From: CAZKAP01 sp964552195
Lineage (GTDB): Bacteria; Bacteroidota; Bacteroidia; Flavobacteriales; Flavobacteriaceae
Assembly: GCA_964552195.1 (NCBI GenBank)
Contig: CAZKFM010000009.1
Location: forward strand, 56,657-120,656
Direction of reading: 5' to 3'
Length of the DNA: 64,000 nt
The number at the start of each line of letters is the position of its first letter. The stretch's first letter is position 1. The notes beneath the pieces were generated by a model. That model did not search any database. It was not told the DNA's origin and saw only the letters and a list, made by a program, of their open reading frames with translations. Positions 27,339 through 36,073 of the stretch are shown here, in pieces. The translations under genes and the position numbers were made by a program.

Positions 27339-27431
27339 AAATTTTATGGGCGGGTCTGAAATCCAAGGCCCCTTCGCATCCCGTATATGCCAGTAAACAC
27401 TAAGAATCAATCATTTTAAATCTTAGAAGAC

Positions 27432-28325
27432 ATGGCAGACAATGCAACCAACAACAATAACGCCCTTAAGGTAATCGCGGGATTACTGGGTGCGCTGTTT
27501 CTGATTACACTGATAGTAGCTATCAGCCAGTATCAGACCAACAAGAAAAACGAAGAGGCCTTTAAACAGGAAAAAGAACTGGTCGTCGAAGATCTCGAAA
27601 GCCTGAAGTCGGAGTACGACAAGGCCATACTGGAAAGTCAGGCTACCAATGAGGAATTGGTGGATGCTCGCGATAACATCGCCAAGTATATCGACTCCCT
27701 GCAGGCGATGAAAGCCGACCTGTCCACTTTGTACAAGTACCGACGACAGGTTACTCGACTGAAGCAGGAGCGCGAGGTGCTGCTCAAGAAAGTAGACTCA
27801 CTAACCCAGTCCAACAACCTGCTCGCCATGCAGAGGGACAGTACCTACATGGAGCTGGAACTCCAGTCGAAATTCAATGATTCGCTGATCGTTCAGAATA
27901 CACAGCTTGCAGATGCTGTAGAGCGTGGAGCGGCTCTGAATCTGGCCAAGTTTAACATAGATGCCGTGAAGGAGCGCAACAACGGTAAGTTGGTATCGGT
28001 TTCCCGTGCCCGGTCTACGGACAAGTTTAAGGTGTGTTTTACCGTGGCCGATAACCGCATCGCCCAGGCAGGTGACCGGGAATTCTACATCGAGGTACTG
28101 GATCCACAGGGCAATGTACTCGGGGAGAGTTTTACACGTACCAATGAGGAGGGAACGACGATCTCCTACAGCAAGGCAACGAATTTCTATTACGAGAACA
28201 ATACCCTGGATGTGTGCGACTACATCAATAAACCCGAGACCGATTTTCAGTCGGGGAATTACATGGTGACCGTCTATGACGACGATCTGAACCTGCTCGG
28301 AACATCCAAGTTTATCCTGAAATAA
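27432..28325 (+). CDS. Membrane-anchored coiled-coil protein of unknown function
   Basis: Protein of 297 aa. A short polar N terminus (MADNATNNNN) is followed by one membrane span (VIAGLLGALFLITLIVAI, ~14-31). A long coiled coil runs over about 40-170 (for example RRQVTRLKQEREVLLKKVDS). The C-terminal ~110 residues look like a beta-sandwich (FKVCFTVADN, EFYIEVLDPQGNVLGES, NYMVTVYDDD). Proteins with this layout are widespread in Bacteroidota and are sometimes mislabelled as chromosome-partitioning proteins. It has no ATPase motif, so that label is not supported. Probably a periplasmic envelope protein. A strong terminator follows at 28351. Confidence 0.75.
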   Translation: MADNATNNNNALKVIAGLLGALFLITLIVAISQYQTNKKNEEAFKQEKELVVEDLESLKSEYDKAILESQATNEELVDARDNIAKYIDSLQAMKADLSTLYKYRRQVTRLKQEREVLLKKVDSLTQSNNLLAMQRDSTYMELELQSKFNDSLIVQNTQLADAVERGAALNLAKFNIDAVKERNNGKLVSVSRARSTDKFKVCFTVADNRIAQAGDREFYIEVLDPQGNVLGESFTRTNEEGTTISYSKATNFYYENNTLDVCDYINKPETDFQSGNYMVTVYDDDLNLLGTSKFILK

Positions 28326-28350
28326 ACACGAACACTATATTGCAAATGAA

Positions 28351-28380
28351 AGAGGCTGCCCACGGCAGCCTCTTTTTTTT
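28351..28380 (+). terminator. Intrinsic terminator after the coiled-coil gene
   Basis: Perfect 10-bp stem AGAGGCTGCC / GGCAGCCTCT, 3-base loop, then a T-run. It separates this gene from convergent fumC (stop at 28388). Confidence 0.93.
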
Positions 28381-28387
28381 CGGTGGC

Positions 28388-29782
28388 TTATCGTTTGCCC
28401 ACCATATCTTCGGGTCTCACCCACTGGTCGTATTCCTCCTCAGTTACATAGCCCAATCGCACGGCTTCTTCCTTAAGAGTGGTTCCATTGGCGTGGGCGG
28501 CATTGGCAATCTCAGCCGCCTTGTAGTAACCAATTTTGGTGTTCAGTGCGGTAACCAGCATCAGGGAATTGTTGAGCAGTTTTTCTATTACGTTGTGATT
28601 CGGTTCTATGCCAACTGCACAATTCTTCTCGAAGCTCAGGCAGGCATCACCAATCAAACGGGCCGATTCCAACATGTTACGAGCCATCATGGGCTTAAAG
28701 ACATTGAGCTCGTAGTGCCCCTGTGTACCCCCGACACTTACAGCAACATCATTGCCCATGACCTGTGCACAAACCATGGTGAGAGCCTCGCACTGGGTTG
28801 GATTTACCTTACCAGGCATGATGGAGCTGCCGGGCTCGTTAGCGGGGATGATAATCTCGCCGATACCCGAGCGTGGCCCTGAAGCCATTAGCCGGATGTC
28901 ATTGGCTATCTTGTTGAGACTAACCGCCAGTTGTTTAAGTGCCCCATGGGACTCTACTACAGCGTCGTGAGCTGCCAGTGCCTCAAATTTGTTGGGAGCT
29001 GTTTTAAAGGGTAGGCCCGTGAAGCGGGCGATGTATTCGGCCACCTTTACATCGTATCCTTCTGGAGTGTTCAGGCCAGTTCCTACTGCGGTTCCCCCCA
29101 AAGCCAGTTCGCTCAGGTGATCCAGGGTGTGTTCCAGGGCCCGGATACCGTGATCGAGTTGGGAAACATAGCCGCTGAATTCCTGACCCAGGGTTAAGGG
29201 GGTGGCATCCATCAGGTGCGTACGACCGATTTTGACCACATCTCTGAATTCCTGAGCCTTTCGGTGCAGGGTATCTCGGAGTACCCTGACCGAAGGCAGG
29301 GTGTGTTTTACTATGGTGGTGTAGGCAGCAATATGCATGCCCGTAGGAAAGGTATCGTTGGAGGATTGAGATTTGTTCACATCATCGTTGGGGCTCAGGG
29401 TGCGTTCACCTTCGCCCAGGACTTTACCTTCCAGTACATGAGCCCGGTTAGCCACTACTTCGTTGACGTTCATATTACTCTGGGTTCCAGAACCCGTCTG
29501 CCAGACGACCAGGGGAAATTCGTCCTCGAGCTGTCCCGTCAGTATCTCGTCACAAACCTGGGCAATGAGGTCTCTCTTCGCTTCGGGCAGGACACCCAGG
29601 TCGCAGTTGGCGTAGGCCGCAGCCTTTTTCAGGTATGCGAAGCCGTAAATGATCTCTCTAGGCATGGATGCCTCGGGGCCGATTTTGAAGTTCATGCGGG
29701 ATCGCTCGGTCTGAGCTCCCCAGTACCGATCCCGGGGAACTTGAACTTCCCCCATGGTGTCCTTTTCAATTCTATAGGTCAT
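28388..29782 (-). CDS. fumC: Fumarate hydratase class II FumC
   Basis: Iron-independent fumarase of the TCA cycle, homotetrameric and cytosolic; 464 aa, the usual length. The superfamily signature GSSIMPGKVNPTQCEA is near residue 315; SSNDTFPTGMH and the HLMDATPLTLGQEFSGY segment (catalytic His) are present. No Fe-S cysteines, consistent with class II. It is transcribed away from the small membrane protein at 29892, with an exact -7 element in its leader. Confidence 0.96.
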   Translation of the reverse strand: MTYRIEKDTMGEVQVPRDRYWGAQTERSRMNFKIGPEASMPREIIYGFAYLKKAAAYANCDLGVLPEAKRDLIAQVCDEILTGQLEDEFPLVVWQTGSGTQSNMNVNEVVANRAHVLEGKVLGEGERTLSPNDDVNKSQSSNDTFPTGMHIAAYTTIVKHTLPSVRVLRDTLHRKAQEFRDVVKIGRTHLMDATPLTLGQEFSGYVSQLDHGIRALEHTLDHLSELALGGTAVGTGLNTPEGYDVKVAEYIARFTGLPFKTAPNKFEALAAHDAVVESHGALKQLAVSLNKIANDIRLMASGPRSGIGEIIIPANEPGSSIMPGKVNPTQCEALTMVCAQVMGNDVAVSVGGTQGHYELNVFKPMMARNMLESARLIGDACLSFEKNCAVGIEPNHNVIEKLLNNSLMLVTALNTKIGYYKAAEIANAAHANGTTLKEEAVRLGYVTEEEYDQWVRPEDMVGKR

Positions 29783-29804
29783 GTTGCGAATTTTTTGGTT
29801 TTTA

Positions 29805-29812
29805 CAAATTTA
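29805..29812 (-). promoter_or_regulatory. -7 promoter element of fumC
   Basis: On the minus strand TAAATTTG, an exact TAnnTTTG. Predicted start about 15 bases before the fumC ATG. No clear -33 element. Confidence 0.45.
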
Positions 29813-29843
29813 ATGGCTGCCTGCCTGTATTTCGGCAGTCGGA

Positions 29844-29876
29844 TTTGTTTATATGGATGCGAACTGATTATTTTTG
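29844..29876 (+). promoter_or_regulatory. Strong consensus promoter of the small membrane protein
   Basis: TTTG (29844-29847), 21-base spacer, TATTTTTG (29869-29876): both boxes match the Bacteroidota consensus exactly. Predicted start is near 29882, about 10 bases before GTG 29892. Confidence 0.65.
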
Positions 29877-29891
29877 GTAAAATTTTAAAAC

Positions 29892-30068
29892 GTGATTGAA
29901 TTCGATCAATACCTTGGCTTCATCGCATTCCTGCTCATTCTGGGTATAGGATTCTGGCTGATGATTTTCCTGTTGACCTTCGTTGTACCTTACTGGCTGA
30001 CAGGTAACCTGTTTGAATACCTGAGGGAGCGAAAGAAATCGAACACAAAGAAGATCGAGGAGAAATAG
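29892..30068 (+). CDS. Small membrane protein, 58 aa, unknown function
   Basis: A short gene starting with GTG and ending in TAG: acidic N terminus (VIEFDQYLGF), one long or two short membrane segments (LLILGIGFWLMIFLLTFVVP), then a basic tail (LRERKKSNTKKIEEK). It has its own consensus promoter just upstream and a bidirectional terminator 33 bases after the stop, so it is a complete transcription unit. The positive-inside rule puts the lysine-rich C terminus in the cytosol. I do not recognise the family. Confidence 0.7.
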   Translation: MIEFDQYLGFIAFLLILGIGFWLMIFLLTFVVPYWLTGNLFEYLRERKKSNTKKIEEK

Positions 30069-30101
30069 ATGATACGGATCGCTAAGGTCCTAAACATAAA
30101 T

Positions 30102-30133
30102 AAAAAAAGGAACCCGCCCGGGTTCCTTTTTTT
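30102..30133. terminator. Bidirectional terminator between small membrane protein and outer-membrane receptor
   Basis: GGAACCC / GGGTTCC stem flanked by A7 on the left and T7 on the right, so it can work for both convergent genes. Confidence 0.9.
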
Positions 30134-30152
30134 ATTGCTCGCTGGTTCAGGG

Positions 30153-32684
30153 TTATTTACCGCCTTCGAATTCAAATTCGCCATCATCCCCGGGTCCTTC
30201 ACCTCCGTCGCGACCTCTCCTGCGGTTCTGGTCGCTATCGTTGAAACGGTACAGGAAGCTCATCCGGACCTGGCGAACTCTCCACTGGAACTCGTTATCG
30301 GAGAATACGTTCTCGGTGCGGGTCTCCCGAATTCTTCTACGGGAGTTGAACAAATCGCTTACATTCAGGGACAGGGTGCCCTTGTTGTCGAAGAAATTCT
30401 TACTGAAGGCCAAATTCATAGAAAATAATCCCTTGGTCACGTTTTGGGCGTCCACGCTTCTTCCCTGGTAGAAGGCATTGGTCTGAAACTCGATTTTCCC
30501 CGGAAGAGGCAATCGGGCGGTGAACCGGGTAAACCAGGTAAAGTTGTCCGCATCGAAATTCTGAGTCACGGTTTCGCCCTGGAAATTTTCGAAGGAATAG
30601 TCTCCTCTCAGGCTCTGTTGAAAGAGGTTTAGGTTCCAGTTTAGCCTCCAGTTGCGGAAGGGGGTATAGGTAGCGGTCAGTTCTCCTCCCAATCTGGAGT
30701 CTGTGGCCAGGTTTATGGGAAACCGGATTTGTACGGGGACCTCTACCGTTTCTCCGGGATTAGCGGGATCGTCAAGTACTACGAAATCACCCGTCTCCTG
30801 GGTAATGAATTGAAACACGCCTGAGGATCGGAAATAGTAGGCCGAACCGCTGATCGTTACTTTGTCCCAGCGCTTGAGGTAACCAAAGTCAAAGGCATTG
30901 GAGTAGGCCGGGTCCAGATCCGGATTTCCACGGCGTAAATTGGTATTGTTCGACCGGGAAATAAAGGGATTCAGGAACCATCCCCTGGGGCGTCTGAGGC
31001 GACGGCTGTAACTCAAGGTCAACTGTTCGGTTTCTGAGAATTCGTATCCGAGGAAAACCGATGGGAACCAGTCCACGTATTTTTTAGTATCCGTTGTCCC
31101 TTCGTTGAGGGAAGTGATGCCAATGTCCGAAGCTTCCATACGCAGACCGGTGAGGAAATTGAAACCACCGAACTGGGTGCCGAACTGAGTATAAGCGGCG
31201 TTTACGTATTCTCGGTATTCGAGTGTATTGCTGAAATTGGGATCCGGCTCTACCGCACCCACATCGTCCTGAAATCCGAACACGAAGTCAGAAACCAGGT
31301 CGCGGAAGGTTCCCCGATAACCGGCCTCGAACTGGGATTGATTGTCTTTTCCGAAGGGTAGAACGTATTCGGCCTGAAGGAGTTGAAAGGTCTCTTCTTC
31401 TATGCTGTTTTGCTCTTCGGTAGGAAGGGGATCCGGATTCCCGAGGATTTGTTCCTCAATTACCTGATTCTCCTCCTCAAAATCGGTCGAGTACTGGTAG
31501 TCGATCGTCAATTCGTGGCCGTCGTCATTGAATTTTCGGCGCGCGTTGAAAGAATACTGAACGCTGCGATCCTGTTCGGCCTGTACCGTATTTCGATCCC
31601 GTTCTAGGGTCAGGTCGCCACTGGCGTCAAAATTCTGGAAGTTAACAAAGGTGAAATCCGTTCCCGGTCCGCGCTGGAACACGAAGGAATTCGTAATGCT
31701 GGTTTTGTCATCTGGCAGGAGTTCGAATCCGACATTCGTGGAAAACCGCTCCCCGGTCCTGATTATATCGCTTTGCTGGTCCTGAAAACTGGCCGTATTG
31801 CCATTGCCGTCGAAGTTTTCCTGAAAGGAGCTTCCGTTGCCCGGTGACTCCCGGTACCTGTATGTGGTATTGGTAAAAAGATTGAAGTACTTCTTGCGTA
31901 AGTTCAGACTTAAGGCTCCTCCGTAGAGTTCGGGGTCACCGGCGTAAACGTTAAGGGACCCGTTGATACCTGCAGTTTTTTCCTGCTTGAGTATGATATT
32001 CAGTATCCCCGCTGTTCCCTGAGCGTCATATCGGGCAGAAGGGTTGGTGATTACTTCTACCTTTTCGATGGCATCTGCCGGAAGCTGTTGTAGGGTTTCC
32101 GGGCTCAGGCCCGCAATGGATGAGGGTTTCCCATTGATCAGTATGCGCACGCTCTCGTTACCGCGCAGGCTGATCGCACCTTCGACATCCACGGTCACCG
32201 AAGGTACATTATCCAGCACGTCGGAGACGGTTCCTCCACTTACTGTGAGGTCCTTACCCACATTGTAAACCTTCTTGTCCAGTCGGAGTTCCACGGTAGT
32301 CTTTTCACCCACCACTTCGACTGCCTCCAGCTGCGTAACATCGGCCTCCATGGAAATTGACCCAAGATCCGTGTCCGCGCTGAGCATCTGATCGTCCAGG
32401 GTTACCGTTTTATAGGAAAGGTATTCAAAGCGAATCAGGTACGGTCCGGGGGGAACTTGGGCGGTGACCCGACCCTCCAGGTCGGTCAGTCCTCCCGAAA
32501 CCCGTTCCGGATTGCGTTTACTCTGTAGCACCATGGTGGCAAATTCCAGGGGTCTGCCCGATTCGGCATCGATAACGGTGGCCGATACGGTAACCGCAGA
32601 TTGCGAACCTGGCCCGCCTCGTTGAGCCATAAGCGGGGCCGTGGCGATTAGGATGTAGGTTAAGGCAAGTAAGATTCTTTTCAT
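30153..32684 (-). CDS. Outer-membrane beta-barrel receptor (OMP_b-brl_3, TonB-dependent type)
   Basis: Protein of 843 aa. Signal peptide (MKRILLALTYILIATAPLMA). A carboxypeptidase-regulatory-like beta domain at about 30-115 (SATVIDAESGRPLEFATMVL) is followed by a plug domain at about 125-220 (YNVGKDLTVSGGTVSDVLDN, VEVITNPSARYDAQGTAGIL). The rest is a long C-terminal barrel. It belongs to the outer membrane beta-barrel group without a SusD partner nearby, so a glycan role is not indicated. The substrate is unknown; iron chelates or peptides are possibilities only. The C-terminal tail is Arg/Gly/Glu-rich (RRRGRDGGEGPGDDGEFEFE), unlike the usual aromatic end of a barrel. The secreted protein upstream is 23 bases away and likely co-transcribed. 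Confidence 0.87.
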   Translation of the reverse strand: MKRILLALTYILIATAPLMAQRGGPGSQSAVTVSATVIDAESGRPLEFATMVLQSKRNPERVSGGLTDLEGRVTAQVPPGPYLIRFEYLSYKTVTLDDQMLSADTDLGSISMEADVTQLEAVEVVGEKTTVELRLDKKVYNVGKDLTVSGGTVSDVLDNVPSVTVDVEGAISLRGNESVRILINGKPSSIAGLSPETLQQLPADAIEKVEVITNPSARYDAQGTAGILNIILKQEKTAGINGSLNVYAGDPELYGGALSLNLRKKYFNLFTNTTYRYRESPGNGSSFQENFDGNGNTASFQDQQSDIIRTGERFSTNVGFELLPDDKTSITNSFVFQRGPGTDFTFVNFQNFDASGDLTLERDRNTVQAEQDRSVQYSFNARRKFNDDGHELTIDYQYSTDFEEENQVIEEQILGNPDPLPTEEQNSIEEETFQLLQAEYVLPFGKDNQSQFEAGYRGTFRDLVSDFVFGFQDDVGAVEPDPNFSNTLEYREYVNAAYTQFGTQFGGFNFLTGLRMEASDIGITSLNEGTTDTKKYVDWFPSVFLGYEFSETEQLTLSYSRRLRRPRGWFLNPFISRSNNTNLRRGNPDLDPAYSNAFDFGYLKRWDKVTISGSAYYFRSSGVFQFITQETGDFVVLDDPANPGETVEVPVQIRFPINLATDSRLGGELTATYTPFRNWRLNWNLNLFQQSLRGDYSFENFQGETVTQNFDADNFTWFTRFTARLPLPGKIEFQTNAFYQGRSVDAQNVTKGLFSMNLAFSKNFFDNKGTLSLNVSDLFNSRRRIRETRTENVFSDNEFQWRVRQVRMSFLYRFNDSDQNRRRGRDGGEGPGDDGEFEFEGGK

Positions 32685-32707
32685 GTTATTTTTTTAGTTA
32701 TGAACCG

Positions 32708-33202
32708 TCAGCGTTCGGAATCATCGTCCTCCGACTTGTTATTGCGGCGTCTTTTTCGTTCTTTCTTCTTCTTTTCTTTTTCCTCCTTTTTTTTCCAGTT
32801 CAGCCCTTCTTCTGAGATCTTCTTATATCCTTCGTATACTTCAGCGCTCAGACTGCCCTTGAGTTCCGCATCTTCTTCTTTGAGTATCTGACCCAGTAAT
32901 TCACGCGTTCTCTCGTCGGGTAGATCCAGTATCCTGAGTTCAAGGCGTTTTTTCATGTATTTCAACAAAATGGTCCGCATCACGGCCCCATCAAAATCGT
33001 TCAACTGAAGGGATTCCGAGATTTTTGGCATCATGATGTCGATCATTTCCTCGGCAGTTTTCGGCTCTTCCTGCCTCTGAGACTGCGCGGTAGGTCCGGG
33101 GCTCCCCGCTCCTAAGCGGTTTCGGTTCATGACCTGGGAGGAAACCGTCTGGGTTCCCAGTACGAGCAGTAGTATGACTATCCTCCGGAGATGATTTTTC
33201 AT
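32708..33202 (-). CDS. Small secreted charged protein upstream of the receptor, unknown function
   Basis: Protein of 164 aa. The start at ATG 33202 gives a signal peptide (MKNHLRRIVILLLVLGTQTV, then SSQ); the longer in-frame start at 33280 would bury it. The mature part is helical (EEMIDIMMPKISESLQLNDF, KYMKKRLELRILDLPDERT). It ends in a highly charged tail (KKKEEKEKKKKERKRRR, then NNKSEDDDSER). The two-gene arrangement with the receptor suggests a periplasmic or surface partner of it. I do not recognise a family with certainty. Confidence 0.7.
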   Translation of the reverse strand: MKNHLRRIVILLLVLGTQTVSSQVMNRNRLGAGSPGPTAQSQRQEEPKTAEEMIDIMMPKISESLQLNDFDGAVMRTILLKYMKKRLELRILDLPDERTRELLGQILKEEDAELKGSLSAEVYEGYKKISEEGLNWKKKEEKEKKKKERKRRRNNKSEDDDSER

Positions 33203-33280
33203 CCCATTTTCGATACGTGATTTTCCGTCTAATTCCATTTTGAATCTTCTTTTGTTTCTCGAACAAAATAGCGAAACCAT

Positions 33281-34385
33281 TTAACTTTCCTGCTTCTCCA
33301 TGCCTCCCGTCAGCATCAGGTAAGATTTCAGGAACGCATTCAGATCACCGTCCAATACGGCATCTACATTTCCGGTCTCTTCCTGTGTACGCACATCCTT
33401 GACCATTTTATAGGGATGCAGCACGTAGTTTCGGATCTGCGATCCCCATTCGATCTTCATCTTGCCGGATTCAATTTTCTGCCGGGCTTCCTGCCGTTTT
33501 CGGAGTTCAATCTCGTACAACTGAGACTTGAGCATTTTCAAGGCCGTTGCGCGATTATCGTGCTGGGAGCGGGAATCGGAACAGGATATCTGTATTCCGC
33601 TAGGCTTGTGTACGAGCTGTACCTTGGTTTCCACCTTGTTCACATTCTGCCCTCCGGCCCCGCTGGAACGCGCCGTAGTGATTTCGATATCTGCCGGATT
33701 GATTTCAATCTCGATGCGATCATTTACCAGGGGATAGACATATACCGAAGCAAAAGAGGTATGTCGTTTGGCGTTACTGTCAAAGGGAGATATGCGAACC
33801 AGGCGATGCACCCCGTTTTCTCCCTTCAGCCAACCGAAGGCGAAGTCTCCGTCGAATTGTAAAGTAACCGTTTTGATTCCGGCCACATCTCCTTCCTGTA
33901 GATTGAGTTCCCGTATCTTATAACCGTTCTTCTCACCCCACATCCGATACATGCGCATCAGCATGGCCGCCCAATCACAACTTTCCGTACCTCCGGCACC
34001 GGCTGTAATCTGCAGTACTCCGGGAAGATCGTCTCCTTCCTCTGAGAGCATATTGCGGAACTCCATTTTTTCAATGAACTCGAGGCTCTTTTCCACCTGC
34101 TCATTCAGTTCTTCGGTCGTGGCCTCGCCGGCCTTTTCGAATTCAAGAAGCACCTGCAGGTCGCTGATCAGTGTCTCCGCCTCCTCGTATTCATCTATCC
34201 AACGTTTCTTGGCGTTCAGTGATTGCATGAATTCCTGAGCCTTTTCGGCATCATCCCAAAAACCGGGTGCCATTGTTTTTTCTTCGGCATTCTGGACCTC
34301 AATGGCTAGCTGATCCAAGTCAAAGATACCTCCTTAACGCACCGAGGCGATCCATCAAATCCTTGTATCTTTCGTTTACTGTCAT
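33281..34385 (-). CDS. prfB: Peptide chain release factor 2 with programmed +1 frameshift
   Basis: RF2 terminates at UGA and UAA. The main frame (33281-34321) has the SPF codon-recognition motif (RISPFDSNAKRHTSF) and GGQ (SSGAGGQNVNKVETK), but lacks an ATG and the N terminus. A 21-codon zero frame starts at ATG 34385 (MTVNERYKDLMDRLGALRRY, then L) and ends at TGA 34322-34320. Skipping the base at 34322 joins them: CDS is complement(join(33281..34321,34323..34385)), 367 aa, the normal RF2 size. The shift site is AGGAGG-TAT-CTT-TGA-C, the classic autoregulatory arrangement in which low RF2 favours frameshifting. Confidence 0.95.
34319..34334 (-). promoter_or_regulatory. prfB +1 frameshift signal
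   Basis: Minus strand reads AGGAGGTATCTTTGAC. An internal Shine-Dalgarno-like AGGAGG sits three bases before the slippery CTT, followed by the in-frame TGA and C that give slow termination. Spacing is the same as in the E. coli prfB signal. Confidence 0.93.
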
Positions 34386-34404
34386 CTTTATGATAATTAC
34401 TCTG

Positions 34405-34412
34405 CAAAAATA
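34405..34412 (-). promoter_or_regulatory. -7 promoter element of prfB
   Basis: Minus-strand TATTTTTG, exact TAnnTTTG. Predicted start about 14 bases before ATG 34385. No clear -33 box. Confidence 0.45.
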
Positions 34413-34482
34413 GCCCATATGCTTCGGTATGCCGGTCATTTTATACCTTCATGGCCCTAAAACCGGGTCGTCTGCGGGTAAA

Positions 34483-34515
34483 GACCTTCGAATGGTTCGA
34501 TTTGACCTTCGAATG
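34483..34515. repeat. 12-base direct repeat upstream of threonine aldolase
   Basis: GACCTTCGAATG occurs at 34483-34494 and 34504-34515, a spacing of 21 bases, or two DNA turns. This is typical of paired regulator sites. It lies about 70-100 bases before the ATG at 34584. No protein is known to bind it. Confidence 0.4.
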
Positions 34516-34583
34516 AATATGCCATAACAAAAGACCTTTCAGGTTGCTAATAATCAGGAAACTAACGTCATAAACCTTTAATA

Positions 34584-35618
34584 ATGAAGGTCAATCTCAT
34601 CAGCGATACGGTTACCCTTCCTTCAGCAGGAATGCGAGAGGCCATGGCCGCAGCCCCATTGGGAGACGATGTATTCAAACAGGACCCCTCGGTCAATGAG
34701 CTGGAGACTTATCTGGCGAATCTGTTCGGCATGGACTGGGCGCTCTTTTTTCCATCGGGTACCATGGCGAACCAAACGGCGATCAAACTGCATACCCGTC
34801 CCGGGGATCAGGTTATTTGCGATGAACTCTCCCATATATACTGGTACGAAGGGGGAGGGGTGAGCTTTAACAGCGGGGTCTCCTGTCGGCTGCTTCAGGG
34901 GGATCGCGGCAGAATAAGGGCTGATCAGGTAGCTGCGGCGTACAATCCCCCCGATTTCTACCACAGTCCAAGAACCGCCCTGGTGAGCCTGGAGAATACG
35001 ACCAATAAGGGCGGTGGGGCCTGTTACGAGCTTGCGGAAATCGAGCGTATCCGGGAGGTGTGTTCCGAACTCGGTCTGGGCTTACATATGGACGGTGCTC
35101 GCCTCTGGAACGCTCTGGTCGCCACAGGGACCAAACCAGCAGACTACGGAGCGAAGCTGGACACCCTAAGCGTCTGTTTGAGTAAAGGGCTGGGTTGTCC
35201 GGTAGGTTCGGTTCTTCTCGGACGGAAACCCATGAGCTATGATGAGGCGATGAGGATCCGTAAGATACTGGGAGGGGGCATGAGACAATCGGGTTTGCTC
35301 GCCGCCGCCGGACTTTACGCCGTTCACAACCAGATGGACCGGCTGGCCGAGGACCACAGACGGGCCTCTGAACTTGCCTCGGCGCTGAGACGTCATCCTG
35401 CAGTGGAAGAAGTGGCGCCGGTTGAGACCAACATACTAATCTTTCGTCTTAAATCCGGAAAACCTCAGGAGGACTTCATGGAAAGCGCGGTTCGCAAAGA
35501 AATACAGTTCATCGACATGGGTAGCGGTCTCAAGAGGCTGGTCACACACATGGATTATACCGAAGTCATGCACCAGTACGTACTGGAATTTCTCGTGGCC
35601 CACCAGGGCCTGGGGTAA
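34584..35618 (+). CDS. ltaE: Low-specificity L-threonine aldolase
   Basis: PLP enzyme (fold type I, 344 aa) cleaving threonine or allo-threonine to glycine and acetaldehyde. The N terminus NLISDTVTLPSAGMREAM and the GDDVFKQDPSVNELE segment are characteristic. The PLP lysine is K201 in CLSKGLGCPVGS; HMDGARLWNA carries the conserved Asp and Arg. It is convergent with the YbaB gene with only 9 bases between stops and no visible hairpin. Upstream is a 198-base gap shared with prfB that holds the 21-base-spaced direct repeat. Confidence 0.9.
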   Translation: MKVNLISDTVTLPSAGMREAMAAAPLGDDVFKQDPSVNELETYLANLFGMDWALFFPSGTMANQTAIKLHTRPGDQVICDELSHIYWYEGGGVSFNSGVSCRLLQGDRGRIRADQVAAAYNPPDFYHSPRTALVSLENTTNKGGGACYELAEIERIREVCSELGLGLHMDGARLWNALVATGTKPADYGAKLDTLSVCLSKGLGCPVGSVLLGRKPMSYDEAMRIRKILGGGMRQSGLLAAAGLYAVHNQMDRLAEDHRRASELASALRRHPAVEEVAPVETNILIFRLKSGKPQEDFMESAVRKEIQFIDMGSGLKRLVTHMDYTEVMHQYVLEFLVAHQGLG

Positions 35619-35627
35619 CGATCGAGT

Positions 35628-35957
35628 TTATCTGAAGAATGGGTCCAGGCCCGGTATGGACGGCATCTCTTCACGGGCAACGCGTTGCAGGGTCTCCTCA
35701 TGAAGGCGACTGGCCTGGGCAATGGCTGAGTTTACGGTATTCTTAATGAGCTCCTGTATTTCTTCACGTTCCAGGTTTCTTGCTTCCTCGGAAAGTTCAA
35801 TACGCGTTATTACCCGATTGCCCGTGATCCGCACTTCCATCATTCCGTTTGGGTCCCTGACGGATTCCACCTGACTGTCTAACTGGGATTTGGTTTCCTC
35901 CATCCGTGCGCGGGCCTGCTGAACCTTTTTCATCAAACCCATCATATCTCCAAACAT
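35628..35957 (-). CDS. YbaB/EbfC family nucleoid-associated protein
   Basis: Small DNA-binding protein of 109 aa with the typical start MFGDMMGLMKKVQQARARME, a helical N-terminal region and the central MEVRITGNRVITRIEL strand pair. Family members form dimers that coat DNA. They are often linked with recR or dnaX, neither of which is near. It has its own promoter element. Confidence 0.88.
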   Translation of the reverse strand: MFGDMMGLMKKVQQARARMEETKSQLDSQVESVRDPNGMMEVRITGNRVITRIELSEEARNLEREEIQELIKNTVNSAIAQASRLHEETLQRVAREEMPSIPGLDPFFR

Positions 35958-35971
35958 ATACTGTTTTTATG

Positions 35972-35979
35972 CAAAAATA
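35972..35979 (-). promoter_or_regulatory. -7 promoter element of the YbaB gene
   Basis: Minus-strand TATTTTTG, exact TAnnTTTG. Predicted start about 9 bases before ATG 35957. No convincing -33 box. Confidence 0.45.
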
Positions 35980-36073
35980 CGATACCTGCAACATGCAGGA
36001 AACTCTTCTTTGACGGGCATCAAGTGTTCGTGATCCGGAGATGTTTGCTATTATTGCCTGTATAAAACAAGGC

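Noticed and set aside
29216..29899. 227-codon frame on the plus strand
   Set aside because: Antisense to fumC over most of its length, with no recognisable domain.
34316..34322. Interrupted prfB reading frame taken as a sequencing error or pseudogene
   Set aside because: The break has exactly the known RF2 frameshift context and both parts align with RF2, so it is functional recoding.
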